A stretch of DNA of 64,000 bases from Hermatobates lingyangjiaoensis (Eukaryota; Arthropoda; Insecta; Hemiptera; Hermatobatidae), in assembly GCA_026182355.1 (NCBI GenBank), contig JAPFBL010000594.1:1-64000 (forward strand), in the 5' to 3' direction. Positions 42,260-53,114 of the stretch are shown one piece after another (position 1 is the stretch's first letter; each line of letters starts with the position of its first letter). Made by a program: the position numbers and the translations under genes. Under the pieces are notes generated by a model, which worked only from the letters and a program-made list of their open reading frames with translations, was not told the origin of the DNA and searched no databases.

Positions 42260-43440
42260 TTTGAAGGGTACTCAAGACTGTTTAAACACAACAATAAAGA
42301 AACAGGAAGGCCTGTTTGTATTAATAATGCTTAATGATTACCTATTCTTTTAATTCTCGGTTTACCAATATTGTTGAAGACAGTACATACAAGTCCTGAT
42401 TCATCAAGTTTCGTGAAAGAGGTGTGATCAAAAACTTAAGTGTTTCTTGGAATTTCGCACGCTCTATGTATTATAATTTCAAAGAAGTTTAAACCACAAG
42501 GAAAAAGGAAAGGAAAACAATAGAAATAAATGCTCTGAGGTCTTTCAATTTATGTCATGAGAGAGCAAACGAAAATTTCAACATTCTTTATCGTTGTGTT
42601 GGTATTTCGTCAAGATCATATGTTTTAACTATACAGCACATGTTGTTTTTATGTGTTCAAAAGTTCAAAAGTTTATATTAATTTATGTGTATAACATGGT
42701 ATTAAGTGTTCAAGAACTTTGAAGTCTTGATAGAGGGGTACAGTGAGTCAACATAAGCAAAAAAAATATAAGTGTTGTAAATTATTCCACAGTTAAATTA
42801 TTTTTTCAATAGTAAAAAATAGTTGAGCTCACAAAACACAAGTCTAACCTTTATGATTTAACATAAAAACAACACATTCAGTATAGCTAAAACTGTGAAC
42901 GTGATCGTCAAGAGTATACCAATTCAAGAACAAAAAATTTTGAAATTATAATGTCCAGAGGTCGTGTAATTCAAAAAGTGCTTTCACATATTGGTTCACA
43001 TTTCGTACTAACCTTTATTCAGGGTAAACATCTTTAATAAGTACCGAACATTGTATGCATAGATTAAGCCCAGTCATATAACTTTAATAAAGATCTTAGT
43101 CACTTTCATATCTATGGGGCAGCTCTACATGATGTATTGCGTGTTAGAATCTTTTCCAATAATCATATAAGTAAGCATTCCCAAAACCCTTTTTTCTTTT
43201 CTGAATTGACATAAATTATAATATTCTAACTTGTAACCCTAAAATAACATTCGAATTTTCAGTATAAACATTTTTGCTATATCTTTATTGTTGAAAACGT
43301 CAGAATTATCAGTACCATTTCAGCATACAAATTTTTCATATTTAAATTATTAAGAAAACGTTGTCATAAAGACCCTTGATGAATTGCTAGAGTTGTAGCA
43401 ATTCCACGGATAGCTTAACCGACGTTCAGGTCGAATCAGA
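42260..43440. other. AT-rich stretch with a family E relic
   Basis: Contains a family E core on the minus strand at 42532-42566 (GCTCT, CTCATGA, C, ATAAATT, GAA, AGACCT, C, AGAGC; helix I GCTCT/AGAGC intact, box mutated). No gene. Confidence 0.45.
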
Positions 43441-43464
43441 TCACCCAAGTTTTGTCATTGTCAT

Positions 43465-43713
43465 CGAATGCCAGCTTTGGACGTTGAATGCCAGCTTTGG
43501 ACGTCGAATGCCAGCTTTGGATGTCGAATGCCAGCTTTTGACGTTGAATGCCAGGTTTGGACGTCGAATGCCAGCTTTGGACGTCGAATGCCAGCTTTGG
43601 ATGTCGAATGCCAGCTTTGGACGTCGAATGCCAGCTTTGGACGTTGAATGCCAGCTTTTGACGTCGAATGCCAACTTTGGAAGTCGAATGCCAGCTTTTG
43701 ACGTTGAATGCCG
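43465..43713. repeat. 20-bp minisatellite, about 12 copies
   Basis: Unit GTCGAATGCCAGCTTTGGAC with variants (TTTTGAC, GTTGAATG). The unit has no stop on several frames, so long open frames with 20-residue periodicity occur on both strands; these are not supported as genes. Confidence 0.97.
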
Positions 43714-43914
43714 ACGCTGGCGTGAATCATCTTGAAAGTATTCTCGGCCACTTTGCAAGCACTTAAACGTCTCAAAGCCACGTAAACCCGATAAACATTT
43801 ATCGTCAATCATTTCTTTTAACAAATTATAAGTTTTCAGTAACGTTACATTACAGTAACGTTAAATCTCGATTCTATGCGAGATTTTACAGCAATTTGTT
43901 TGTTTCTCTGTTGT

Positions 43915-44282
43915 TATATTTAATTTTTTATCTCCAAAACAACTCTAATGCTACAGACATGCGGATTTGTTTAAACAAGATGGCAATTTTCTTTTTAGTT
44001 ACTTTTTTATTAAAACTATGTCTATTTTACTTTTATTTATGCATCACTTTCATTATTCTTAAATAAACCCCCTATGTTTCTTTTATTTATTACTTTTACC
44101 TTATTACCTATCCTATACTGAATTTTAAATTCATTCCTGCCTACTTCTTTTGTGTTCCCGGTTACATAGGCGGCAACATTGTTGGTTTCCAACCATCTCT
44201 GCACCAGTGCGCTTGGTTTCCTTCTCTTATATCTCCTGATGACTGTTCAACCCGAAAATTAGAAACTGCAAGTATGTGTTTT
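43915..44282 (+). mobile_element. family B PLE 3' region, isolated copy
   Basis: Matches 23640-23890: T-rich part, ATTCCTGCCTACTTCTTTTG, GCGGCAACATTGTTGGTTTC, CAGTGCGCTTGGTTTCCTTC and the core 44232-44265 (TCTC, CTGATGA, C, TGTTCAACCC, GAA, AATT, A, GAAA). Helix II is weakened. No RT or endonuclease remains. Confidence 0.75.
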
Positions 44283-44424
44283 TATCTATATGGTATTTAT
44301 TATGTTCTTTTGAGGGCTAGGTCTTGGTAAAACTTAAAATAATGTAAAAATACCTTAAAAAACTTACCAAACACTGTGTTTAATGAAGAGATCAATTAAA
44401 TTTGAGAATATATATATATATAAA

Positions 44425-44519
44425 CTATGTTCACAAACAGAACACACAAAAATGAAACAGAAACTCACAACTATATTTCGATGGTCTCGTCATCAGGAAG
44501 ATAATTATATATATATATT
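44425..44519 (-). mobile_element. PLE-type end, family D
   Basis: After a TA tract (44407-44424): AACAGAACACACAAAAATGA, then the core on the minus strand (CTGATGA, C, GAGACCATC, GAA, ATAT, A, GTTGTGAG), cut by a TA tract at 44505-44519 that adjoins the F palindrome. Confidence 0.65.
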
Positions 44520-44564
44520 GTAAAAGACGAGCCAATCCCTGTTACGTATTACTTTGGGCACTTC

Positions 44565-45020
44565 TTATTGGTTGTGGGTGTTTATTCGTTGAACACGTTT
44601 CTCCTTAGCACACTCCGTCTGCTCGGCCGCCTCAGCCTTCACTCCGGGAGAGGGCTCGCAGTCCCTACTTAATTTTCCAATAGAGTTGGATGAAGGTCTT
44701 GGCGTCCTGGCTTGGAAGTGTACCTCGTCGAACTCGGTGTTTACTATGGGCTTAGTGGATTTCATTAGATACTGGTTGTTGGTGTTTTCTGTAAACTCTA
44801 TTGATGTGGGTGTATGTAGACCTTTTCCCCGTCGGTTTCTTAACACGCTTGGCTGCATCCGCCGTCCTTCCTGGAGAGGGCTCGCAGTCCCTACTTTAAT
44901 TTCACAGAGGGCAGGAATGGCATAGGCGTCCTCACGCAGAAGAGTTCCTCGTAAGAATCTGGTCCGGGCTATGGGCATTATGATTTGAAGTTGAAGTTGA
45001 GTGTGTGTGGCGTTTGTCAT
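44565..45020 (-). CDS. 151-codon ORF of family F unit
   Basis: Intact and identical to the copies at 30532-30987 and 31805-32260. No known domain. Confidence 0.4.
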   Translation of the reverse strand: MTNATHTQLQLQIIMPIARTRFLRGTLLREDAYAIPALCEIKVGTASPLQEGRRMQPSVLRNRRGKGLHTPTSIEFTENTNNQYLMKSTKPIVNTEFDEVHFQARTPRPSSNSIGKLSRDCEPSPGVKAEAAEQTECAKEKRVQRINTHNQ

Positions 45021-45239
45021 TAGACCCCTTTACTGCAGTGTTTTCTTGAAGAATGCGTGGCGCCTTCCTCGTGTCGTTGCGACCGGTTTCGACCGTTCCT
45101 CGGTCATTCTCAAGCTGGTGGGTGTGAGAATGACACACCCACCAGCTTGAGAATGACCGAGGAACGGTCGAAACCGGTCGCAACGACACGAGGAAGGCGC
45201 CACGCATTCTTCAAGAAAACACTGCAGTAAAGGGGTCTA

Positions 45240-45695
45240 ATGACAAACGCCACACACACTCAACTTCAACTTCAAATTATATAGCCCATAGCCCGGACCA
45301 GATTCTTACGAGGAACTCTTCTGCGTGAGGACGCCTATGCCATTCCTGCCCTCTGTGAAATTAAAGTAGGGACTGCGAGCCCTCTCCAGGAAGGACGGCG
45401 GATGCAGCCAAGCGTGTTAAGAAACCGACGGGGAAAAGGTCTACATACACCCACATCAATAGAATTTACAGAAAACACCAACAACCAGTATCTAATGAAA
45501 TCCACTAAGCCCATAGTAAACACCGAGTTCGACGAGGTACACTTCCAAGCCAGGACGCCAAGACCTTCATCCAACTCTATTGGAAAATTAAGTAGGGACT
45601 GCGAGCCCTCTCCCGGAGTGAAGGCTGAGGCGGCCGAGCAGACGGAGTGTGCTAAGGAGAAACGTGTTCAACGAATAAACACCCACAACCAATAA
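45240..45695 (+). pseudogene. family F ORF with early stop
   Basis: Right arm. The ATG at 45240 is followed after 14 codons by TAG, because CATAATGCCC is changed to TATATAGCCC. The remainder (open from 45402) is unchanged. Confidence 0.6.
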
Positions 45696-45758
45696 GAAGT
45701 GCCCAAAGTAATACGTAACAGGGATTGGCTCGTCTTTTACAATATCTAATCTGGCATT

Positions 45759-45763
<5 letters not shown>

Positions 45764-45810
<47 letters not shown>
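45764..45810. repeat. (TA)n microsatellite
   Basis: Perfect TA tract at the right edge of the F palindrome. Confidence 0.97.
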
Positions 45811-45811
<1 letters not shown>

Positions 45812-45814
45812 AAG

Positions 45815-45945
45815 CTAAAGTTTATCGGGACTAGATCAGTTCTTCAGATTCAAATTAAACTCTCATTGACAACGTTTCGGTTTTATTTAAAACCTTTTTC
45901 ATAGGCAGAAGTATAAATTTTGAAACAGAAAAACTTAGTTTCAAA
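45815..45945 (-). mobile_element. PLE-type end, family G
   Basis: Best family G copy. On the minus strand: CTATGAA, AAA, GGTTTT-AAAT-AAAACC (six pairs), GAA, ACGT, T, GTCAATGAGAG. Everything but the CTGANGA box fits the hammerhead order. Adjacent to (TA)n. Confidence 0.5.
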
Positions 45946-45994
45946 ATATTATATATATATAAAGAAAATTATAAACAAACGCCGATACTTTTAT

Positions 45995-45995
<1 letters not shown>

Positions 45996-46036
<41 letters not shown>
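45996..46036. repeat. (TA)n microsatellite
   Basis: Perfect TA tract; a shorter one lies at 45950-45961. Confidence 0.95.
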
Positions 46037-46038
<2 letters not shown>

Positions 46039-46039
46039 G

Positions 46040-46776
46040 TTGAGTGATGATAAAAAGTCCAAAATGGTCTATAAATGTTTCAACATATACTGGGAATTCA
46101 CAAATAAATAATAGAAAAATCCACAATCTCTAAATTCTTGGTTGCATGTTCAAATTGCCTTTTTGATGAGCGAATGAAAGAATGTAGTACTTTTCGCACA
46201 TTGCAGTACTAAAGGTAAAAGACTATATCGATGTAGATTGGAAAATGAAATAGTGAAGATGATTTTTCAAAATATGAATTCAAATATATTTAATAGTATC
46301 TGTTTTTGTGGATTCCATTTGTTGAAATTTTTCTTTACAACTAAATGGTTTATCGGAGGAAATAGTGGAATTGATTTTAGCTGAGTTAAAAGTTGATTGG
46401 TTGAAGAGGGTTGTGTGATGTGTTTTGATGCAGGAGTTGAGGCAATAGCGGGATGAACAAGGTGGGCATCAGAAAGCAACGAGCTCAATCATTTAAGGCT
46501 GTCAATCCGAGGGCGATTTACAAGTGGCTATCGACTGGGCGGACTGGAGCTAATCTACCGCCTGTCACCGGGTCAGTCATCCTTCATCATAACCCCCTCC
46601 CTCAACCCTTATTAGTTTTCACTATGACCCATGCGACAAACATATGCAGTCGTCTCTCCACAGGAAATGACAATTTCATTAATCCACCTACCACCTAATA
46701 TCAACTATCAAAAATATCACCTCATACAAATACGACGTGTTTTGAAAAAGTAAGGACACAGGTAAGGACACAGGTA
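46040..46776. other. unrecognised stretch with a skew island
   Basis: 46450-46690 shows G-rich to C-rich switching (GGGCGGACTGGAGC, then CCCCCTCCCTCAACCC). No gene. Confidence 0.4.
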
Positions 46777-46985
46777 AGGGCCCAGGTTAGCTCAATGGCA
46801 ATCTGCTTGCCTTTAAACTGGCAGGTCCAGAATTTGATACTCATTATTCACCTGGTATGTGATAAATATAAACACACCAAAGTCTCTTAGCTTGTACGAT
46901 ATCAGGTACTCGTTAAAGATCCCTACTCTAAATACATTTGAGTTAGGCAAAATTTAGGACTCCCAACGTTGAATCAATGAGAAAT
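46777..46985 (+). mobile_element. tRNA-derived SINE, internally deleted
   Basis: GCCCAGGTTAGCTCAATGGC head, decayed B box (CCAGAATTTGATACTC), then a jump to CTTGTACGATATCAGGTACT, TCGTTAAAGATCCC and GGCAAAATTTAGGACTCCCA. The segment with the conserved CGTCCCTCGG is lost. Confidence 0.75.
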
Positions 46986-47399
46986 ACAATATTCCCATGA
47001 GGTGTTAGCTCCTCGGAGGGCTGGCTTTAAATGTCTCTTAGCCCATGCGAAAAAAAGAACACTTCTAGAATTTCACGCGCACTATAACCATGAACTAAAA
47101 AAAATTCTTTTGCTGTATTGGCACACTCGTCACGATCAAATCTTCACAGTTTTTATTATATAGCATGTGTTGTTTTTGTTTGAGAGGCATAAAGGGTAGA
47201 CTCGTGTTTGCGTGCTCGTAGGTTTTTTATTGTTGTAAATAATAATTGCCTGTAGAATAACTTATACAACTTGTAACCATTTTTTTTTGTTCAAGTGACT
47301 TATCGTACCCCCACTGTCAACATTTCACGAGATTTTGAGCACTTTATACGATTTTTAAACAAAAATTTTTTAAATTGTGGTTTTCTTTCAATTTTATTA

Positions 47400-47577
47400 C
47401 CGGGAAACCTTCACGGTAATCCAGGTAACCCTACCTGGGTTACCAGGAAGGTTTTTTGCCGTTGTGTTTCCGGCGTGCTTTGTCGCCCATTCTCTTTCTC
47501 CTGAAGACGGATCATCCGAAAATTTCAGTTTGTAAGTGTGTCTCTTTCTCTGTGTGTTGCTTCATTCGTTTTTGAAC
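47400..47577 (+). mobile_element. PLE-type end, family B2
   Basis: Contains a GTAACC/GGTTAC inverted repeat, CATTCTCTTTCTC and the core 47497-47529 (CTGAAGA, C, GGA-TCA-TCC, GAA, AATT, T, CAG). GTAAGTGTGTCTCTTTCTCT follows and then a TA tract (47578-47609). Helix II changes relative to 670 (GGA/TCC versus GG/CC) keep pairing. Confidence 0.65.
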
Positions 47578-47629
47578 TGATATATATATATATATGTATA
47601 TATATATATGAGTCAAACAAATATATACA

Positions 47630-47782
47630 AACAAACTGAAGCACTGTTTGAGAGCTTCAGTTCGAACGCCAAGTCAGTCGTTATCAGCCTTTGGAGCGAT
47701 TCACTTCTTTTCCCGAAGACGAGGACATCGAAATATAGTAGTGAGTTCAGTGATTTCCTTTCTATGTGTTCTTTTTAAATTC

Positions 47783-47786
<4 letters not shown>
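47630..47786 (+). mobile_element. PLE-type end, family D
   Basis: Mirror copy of 28654-28815. The core (47701-47745) has CCGAAGA in place of CTGAAGA, then C, GAGGACATC, GAA, ATAT, A, GTAGTGAG. Preceded by the AACTGAAGC/GCTTCAGTT palindrome and followed by (TA)n. Confidence 0.7.

Positions 47787-47831
<45 letters not shown>
47787..47831. repeat. (TA)n microsatellite
   Basis: Perfect TA tract after the family D end. Confidence 0.95.
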
Positions 47832-47833
<2 letters not shown>

Positions 47834-47834
47834 G

Positions 47835-49235
47835 ACTTCAGAGTCAGAAGCACAGAAAGAAGACAAATACACAAAAACTCACGATTTTCATATTCTCATA
47901 GACCATTTACATTTTAATAGGCAAATTTTTTATGGTAAGAGTAAAATAAATGTGTGGATTAACAATGGCACTGTTGAGTATAAGACAGTATGTTTGTGAA
48001 AGCAAGTAAGATTACTTGGTGGTGTACTGAGTGTCATCGGCGCATTAGTGGTATCAGTCAGCGGTCAAGGGTTGATTTGTGTTACGAGGCAAGCTCAATG
48101 TTGAGCAGCTCCCTCCAATCAAGGGTGTTGGCTCTAGAGGCGTCTGAGACAAGGCAGGTGTCTTTTCAACACCTGCCTCCTGTGTTAATCTGACGGCTAC
48201 TGAACCAAACCCCACCTGTGGCCTAACAGCCTTGTTAAACACGTCCCATCAACTCGGCCGACTCTTGACTCATTACATCTGCTTCATCCAACACCAATAA
48301 TCATTGTGACAAAACAAATCAACACCATTTAGAAAAAAATCAATTCAAAAAACTGTTAAACCTTACTCATCTATAGCACCTAACCACAGTAAATTAAAAT
48401 CTTTCAGATTGACAAGTACTTGATTATCATGTTTTCTTCTAGTCAAATCAACCCATACTATTAACATAAAATTAAAACAAGGTTTCAGCTGACTAGCTCA
48501 AAAACCATGGACTCAATCAAAAATTCAAAAGTCGAAATAAAAACCCCATTTTACCAATCGCTTTATATTTTCAACACAATAACATAAAGTTATGATATGT
48601 GAATATAAAGTTATGTGAATATTGAAAATCTTTATATAAGTCTATTTGAATTGTGAAATTTCCCAGATCACTTTAACATATAATGAAAAGATGCTTCTAT
48701 TTTTACAGAAAATAACAGTTTTTGTTATAATTACAGTTTTTAATTAAAAATTAAAATGAAAATACAGAAATCAGTGCTACCTCCAGGTTTTTTTTACAAA
48801 ACTGCACTAATTTCGGGCTTTGCCCAAAACAGTAACGTTTTGACCGATGAAGTATGCATTAAAACATGTGCAATTGAATAGATTTGCATTTTTATAATGT
48901 GCTAATTGAATAAATTTCATGAAATCTGGAGTGGTTAACTTTACTATTAGTCAACTTTATATTAAAATTCCTGACAACTTGAAGAATTATTTGAAATTAG
49001 TATCCATGTGGTCATAAAGAACGAAAGAACAGTATGAGGCTCATTTTTATCTAAATAATTCGACCCTTCAATGATTGTGGACTGCAGCGTTCCCACAAAT
49101 GTTATTTTGACATGAGGTTTTTTGTCCGAAGTATATTTATTACTGCTTTAGTTATACTAATACATTAACTAATGATACTAATGATTATACTAACGATATT
49201 CTATGCATGTGTGGTGTGGCACACAAAAATAAGCA
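47835..49235. other. AT-rich stretch, nothing recognised
   Basis: Includes a strong hairpin GGCAGGTGT-CTTTTCA-ACACCTGCC at about 48153-48178 in a GC-richer patch (48030-48260). Its role is unknown. No gene. Confidence 0.4.
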
Positions 49236-49281
49236 TATATATTGATAAATGATCAAACCACAATAAGAAATGGGAAAACAA

Positions 49282-49324
49282 GACTAAGATCTTTCAACCG
49301 TAACAAGCGGTCTTCGTCAGAGTC
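49282..49324 (-). ncRNA. hammerhead-like motif, family A
   Basis: Complete family A set on the minus strand. Confidence 0.65.
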
Positions 49325-49672
49325 AAAAACCCAACTGAACACTAGATGCAGAAAACATCTGGTGAGGAGTTGAGAAGAGTGGGAGGGAAGAGTGGTATTT
49401 TAAAAGGGTAAAAGCGCAGGAAAGGACTAATGTCCAGAAAGGGATGTTTGGGGAAACAAAGGAGTACAGTAAGAAAGAGTAAAAAACTAAGTTGACAGCT
49501 AGCGGATAGTTTTTTACTTTTTCTTACTGTACTCCTTTGTTTCCCCAAACATCCCTTTCTGGACATTAGTCCTTTCCTGCACTTTCACCCTTTTAAAATA
49601 CCACTCTTCCCTCCCACTCTTCTAAACTCCTCACCAGATGTTTTCTGCATCCTAGTGTTCAGTTGGGTTTTT

Positions 49673-49715
49673 GATTCTGACGAAGACCGCTTGTTACGGT
49701 TGAAAGATCTTAGTC
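49673..49715 (+). ncRNA. hammerhead-like motif, family A
   Basis: GATT, CTGACGA, A, GACCG/CGGTT, GAA, AGATCT, T, AGTC; one helix I pair becomes a wobble. Confidence 0.6.
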
Positions 49716-49799
49716 TTGCTTTCCGATTTTCTTATTTTGGTTTGATCATTGATTGTTATTTCACGTGTTTATGTGAAATCTTTTTATATATTGATAAGT

Positions 49800-50595
49800 G
49801 AATCAATCTCTATCTATACTACCTCCAGGAATGAAAGACTAATAAACATCTCCTATTTAGACATTTATATTATGCCTAAATGAGACATTATATATTACAT
49901 ACCCAAGAAGTATGATATTATGTTTACTTATAGTAAAGTTAAGTGTAGGCTACTACAGATTTTTTTTATATAATCTAATTTGGTTTGTTAATGTTGTTAA
50001 TTTTTTCTTCAAATATTAGTAATTAATTTTAACTGAAAATGAAATTACTAATTATAGTGGTTTTTGAACAAATGATGGTAAAATAAAGTATACTTGTAAA
50101 TTGAAGTTTTATTTTACTTTTTTAATAAAGAATTAACGTAAATGTATAGACTGTTAATGATCAATTAGTACTTGATAACATTTGTGTTGAAGTTTCAAAA
50201 GGCAATCTTTTAGACAGTAAATAAAACTTAATCATTAAGGAAATGGTTAACAGAACGAAGACAAGTCTGCGGGGATTGGAATTAAATTACACTTGGCCTG
50301 ATAGGGCTTCAAGCAATGAAAAATACTTTGAAGAACGCCAAAAAGTTTTAATCTCTCAGTGAAAATAGTTCCAAGCTTCCAAGCTTTCAGAGTTTTCTCT
50401 TTTTTAGAAAAAAAAAAGAAAAGAAAAGAAGGAGAGAAAGACTGTACTTTATTTAGAGGAAATAACAATCAGAAGGTGGAAAAACATCATAAAAGTATAA
50501 GAAAATTAACTTTCAACTTTGCAATTAAATTGAATGAGATTTTTTTTTTGGTGAATGAATAAAATTTTAATTATTCAAAGTGTAAAAGTGTAATT
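49800..50595. other. AT-rich stretch, nothing recognised
   Basis: Open frames on both strands around 50250-50560 have no recognisable motif. Confidence 0.4.
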
Positions 50596-50599
50596 AATT

Positions 50600-50830
50600 T
50601 GAACAGGTGGAAGGGATTGTCGGGTTTCAAACCAGGTATGGCTTTAATTAAGGGATGGAGAGAGGAAGTGTTTTAAGGGGTGAAGGGTGGATGGGTCATT
50701 GTTCAGGTCTACTCAGCTTTGGGGAGCCCGAGGCATGATGTTCATCCCTCGGATCATTTCGTTTACCTCGTCATCTACTGTCATCATCGTATCCCTTACA
50801 CCAGACCTACAAGCAATGTAAGCAACTTGT
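50600..50830. other. GC-richer island with G-to-C skew switch
   Basis: GGGATGGAGAGAGGAAGTG and GGGGTGAAGGGTGGATGGG on the left, TCCCTCGGATC and CCCTTACACCAGACC on the right. Confidence 0.4.
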
Positions 50831-50834
50831 CAAC

Positions 50835-51690
50835 GATTATTCAACTATAAAATCAATATTTGGCCCAAAAGAAAGGATTCTCGTATTTCTTCTATCTTCT
50901 ACACCCCATAAATTAATACCTACGTGTGTCACGCCCGAGTGTGACCGATGATCCCCGAGTAATACCGATGGTAATACGAGATGAGTCGAAGCGTAACAGA
51001 GTGGGGCCGAAGTACCCATCAGTTACCAATAGTAAAATAAAATTGTTATCAAGAAATTTATTGAATTATTCTAATAACTTATTATGATATGTGAAAAAAA
51101 TAAAATAGTTAAATGTAAAAAGTAAACCCCATTAAAACATTTTCTGATGCATTCCTTGATATGTTGAAAGGTTTTGGAACAAACTATTTGACTAATCAAA
51201 TAAAACATCAATTGGTTCTTAAAGATTTTGATGTGTTTATGTATGATAAAGTTCAGGACACTCCAGAGTTTTTATTTTAGTTTTTATTTCTGTTCCGACA
51301 GAATGCGGAAACAACATCATTGAACAAAATCTACTACTTTTTTTCAGTTAAAGCTACTATTAATTTCATCATAATATCAAAAGAAGAACGGTGTATAGTT
51401 AGCAGATTACGGAAAACAAAATATTATCTGAAATGAATATTAGCAGAAAAAATGCAACTTTTTCAATGATCCAACATTATCGGAAAACAATACTGCTTAT
51501 CTATCTACACTGTAACGGTATCTTTGGGTATAACATGAAGTTTATCTATTAAACTATAACTTATTGCTTGTCTACAATCTTTTCGATACAGACATATCCA
51601 CCCACACACGTGTTGCGGACACAACCTTTTGGATGTACACTCATCCTGTTCCGTTTCACTGTCATTTAGACACACCCATGTACCCATAGA
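50835..51690. other. mostly AT-rich, nothing recognised
   Basis: The patch 50930-51010 contains CCGAGTGTGACCGATGATCC and CCGAGTAATACCGATGGTAA, two imperfect copies of one word. No gene. Confidence 0.4.
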
Positions 51691-51699
51691 CCTGTTGCT

Positions 51700-52200
51700 C
51701 ATTCACAATCTTTTGGATGCACACTCATCCACCCACACATGACATCATTGAAAAAAAATCTTAAAAAAGTACTTAGGGGACCTCAAAATCTGTACATCCG
51801 TAAAAATCTTAAAAAATGACCTTAGTGGACCTCAAAATCTGTACATCCGTAAAAATCTTAAAAAATGACCTTAGTGGACCTCAAAATCTGTACATCCGTA
51901 AAAATCTTAAAAATGACCTTAGTGGACCTCAAAATCTGTACGTCCGTAAAAATCTTATAAAATGACCTTAGTGGACCTCAAAATCTGATACATCCGTAAA
52001 AATCTTATAAAATGACCTTAGTGGACCTCAAAATCTGTACATCCGTAAAAATCTTATAAAATGAGCTTAGTGGACTTCAAAATCTGTACATCCGTAAAAA
52101 TCTTAAAAAATGACCTTAGTGGACCTCAAAATCTGTACATCCGTAAAAATCTTCTTATCGATTTTTTTTCATGATTACTATACTTATTAGTAAACTAAAA
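51700..52200 (+). repeat. dispersed repeat copy 2 with 49-bp minisatellite
   Basis: Outer parts match 34150-34290 (CACACATGACATCATTGAAA on the left, ATTTTTTTTCATGATTACTA on the right). Between them an internal 49-bp segment, GACCTCAAAATCTGTACATC plus CGTAAAAATCTTA..AAATGACCTTAGTG, is repeated about 8 times (51740-52150). In copy 1 the segment is present once. Confidence 0.85.
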
Positions 52201-52204
52201 ATAT

Positions 52205-53020
52205 AAGTACTATTGGATACTTACATCAAAGACTGTTACTTAGTTATTACTCATTTAATATTTATTTTAATTAACTTACAAATCACCACATAATCATAAT
52301 CATTCCTGTAGTAGCAAAAAGAAAAAAACCTAAATTGTAGAAGCACTTGTGAATGTTGAACATTTATATAAACGTTTTATGTTGGTTATGCGGTAGTGAT
52401 GGACGTATAATACCCCATTACTTAAAATATCTCCCATTATAATTTAATTGCATGAGTTATTCCACTTCCCCCTTGCTCTAAATTAACATAATGATTTCCT
52501 TTTCAAATTTGTTTTAATTACTCCCAGTACATTCGTCTTTTGTCTTTTAAAGTTCTTTAAATTTATTTTTATCGTTTTTCATCAAATTTGTACGTTTTTT
52601 TTTTTAATTCAAAAATAACTTTAGTACTTCTTTAAACTGTATATTTATCAATATATAGGTATTAGATCAATGGGAGTTTACCAAATGGAAGGGACTAGGA
52701 AGTCAGTAAATTATTACAAGATATCATCCTTTGATTCTATGAATGAAGAGGAATTTCTCTTAAAGAATGGTAGCATACCGTTAGAAAGACTCGTAAAGAG
52801 AGAAAACACTATATTATAATTATAATCTTATTTAATTTTAATATTTAGGGCAAAAAGAACTATAATATTATGACGGCTCGTAGGTAAGTATTACCAATGT
52901 AACCTGCGGGCTGTTAAAGTTGATTGTAACATTAAATAACCTTATTTAAATCACTGGATCTTTTTTTTATTTGAATAGGAGTAATGCTTATCAATTATGA
53001 TAAGTTCTGGTTAAAGAGAG
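52205..53020. other. AT-rich stretch, nothing recognised
   Basis: No supported gene. Confidence 0.4.
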
Positions 53021-53024
53021 GGTG

Positions 53025-53114
53025 TAAATGTGATTACTCACTACTTCGTACTTAGTACCTCAGTACTAAGTAAATGTGATTACTCACTAACTCAATATGT
53101 ACTTAGTACCTCAG
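53025..53114. repeat. short direct duplication
   Basis: AAATGTGATTACTCACTA with GTACTTAGTACCTCA is present twice (53025 and 53070). GTACTTAGTAC is itself a palindrome. Confidence 0.75.

Larger units (their letters stand above)
44520..45763. repeat. single-unit palindrome of family F
   Basis: Left arm 44520-45128, right arm about 45129-45763, near-identical inverted copies. The centre is a GGTGTGAGAATGACACACC hairpin just upstream of both ribozyme-like motifs (45076-45120 minus, 45141-45182 plus). The edges are at the same unit positions as in the large array: GTAAAAGACG on the left and GCATTCAACA on the right, both running into (TA)n. Confidence 0.95.
49247..49790. mobile_element. family A long palindrome
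   Basis: Arms of about 240 bp with the centre near 49495. Each arm holds a family A end plus an extra 180 bp of upstream element sequence (CCTTTGTTTCCCCAAACATC, CACTCTTCCCTCCCACTCTT, GATGTTTTCTGCATC). The plus core 49673-49715 has GATT for GACT in helix I; the minus core 49282-49324 is complete. Confidence 0.85.

Noticed and set aside
43441..43824. 127-codon repetitive frame (WHSTSKAGI repeats)
   Set aside because: It derives from a 20-bp minisatellite open in several frames on both strands; there is no non-repeat coding flank.
48153..48178. Rho-independent terminator (GC-rich hairpin)
   Set aside because: The DNA is eukaryotic and there is no gene upstream; the hairpin is reported only as a structure.
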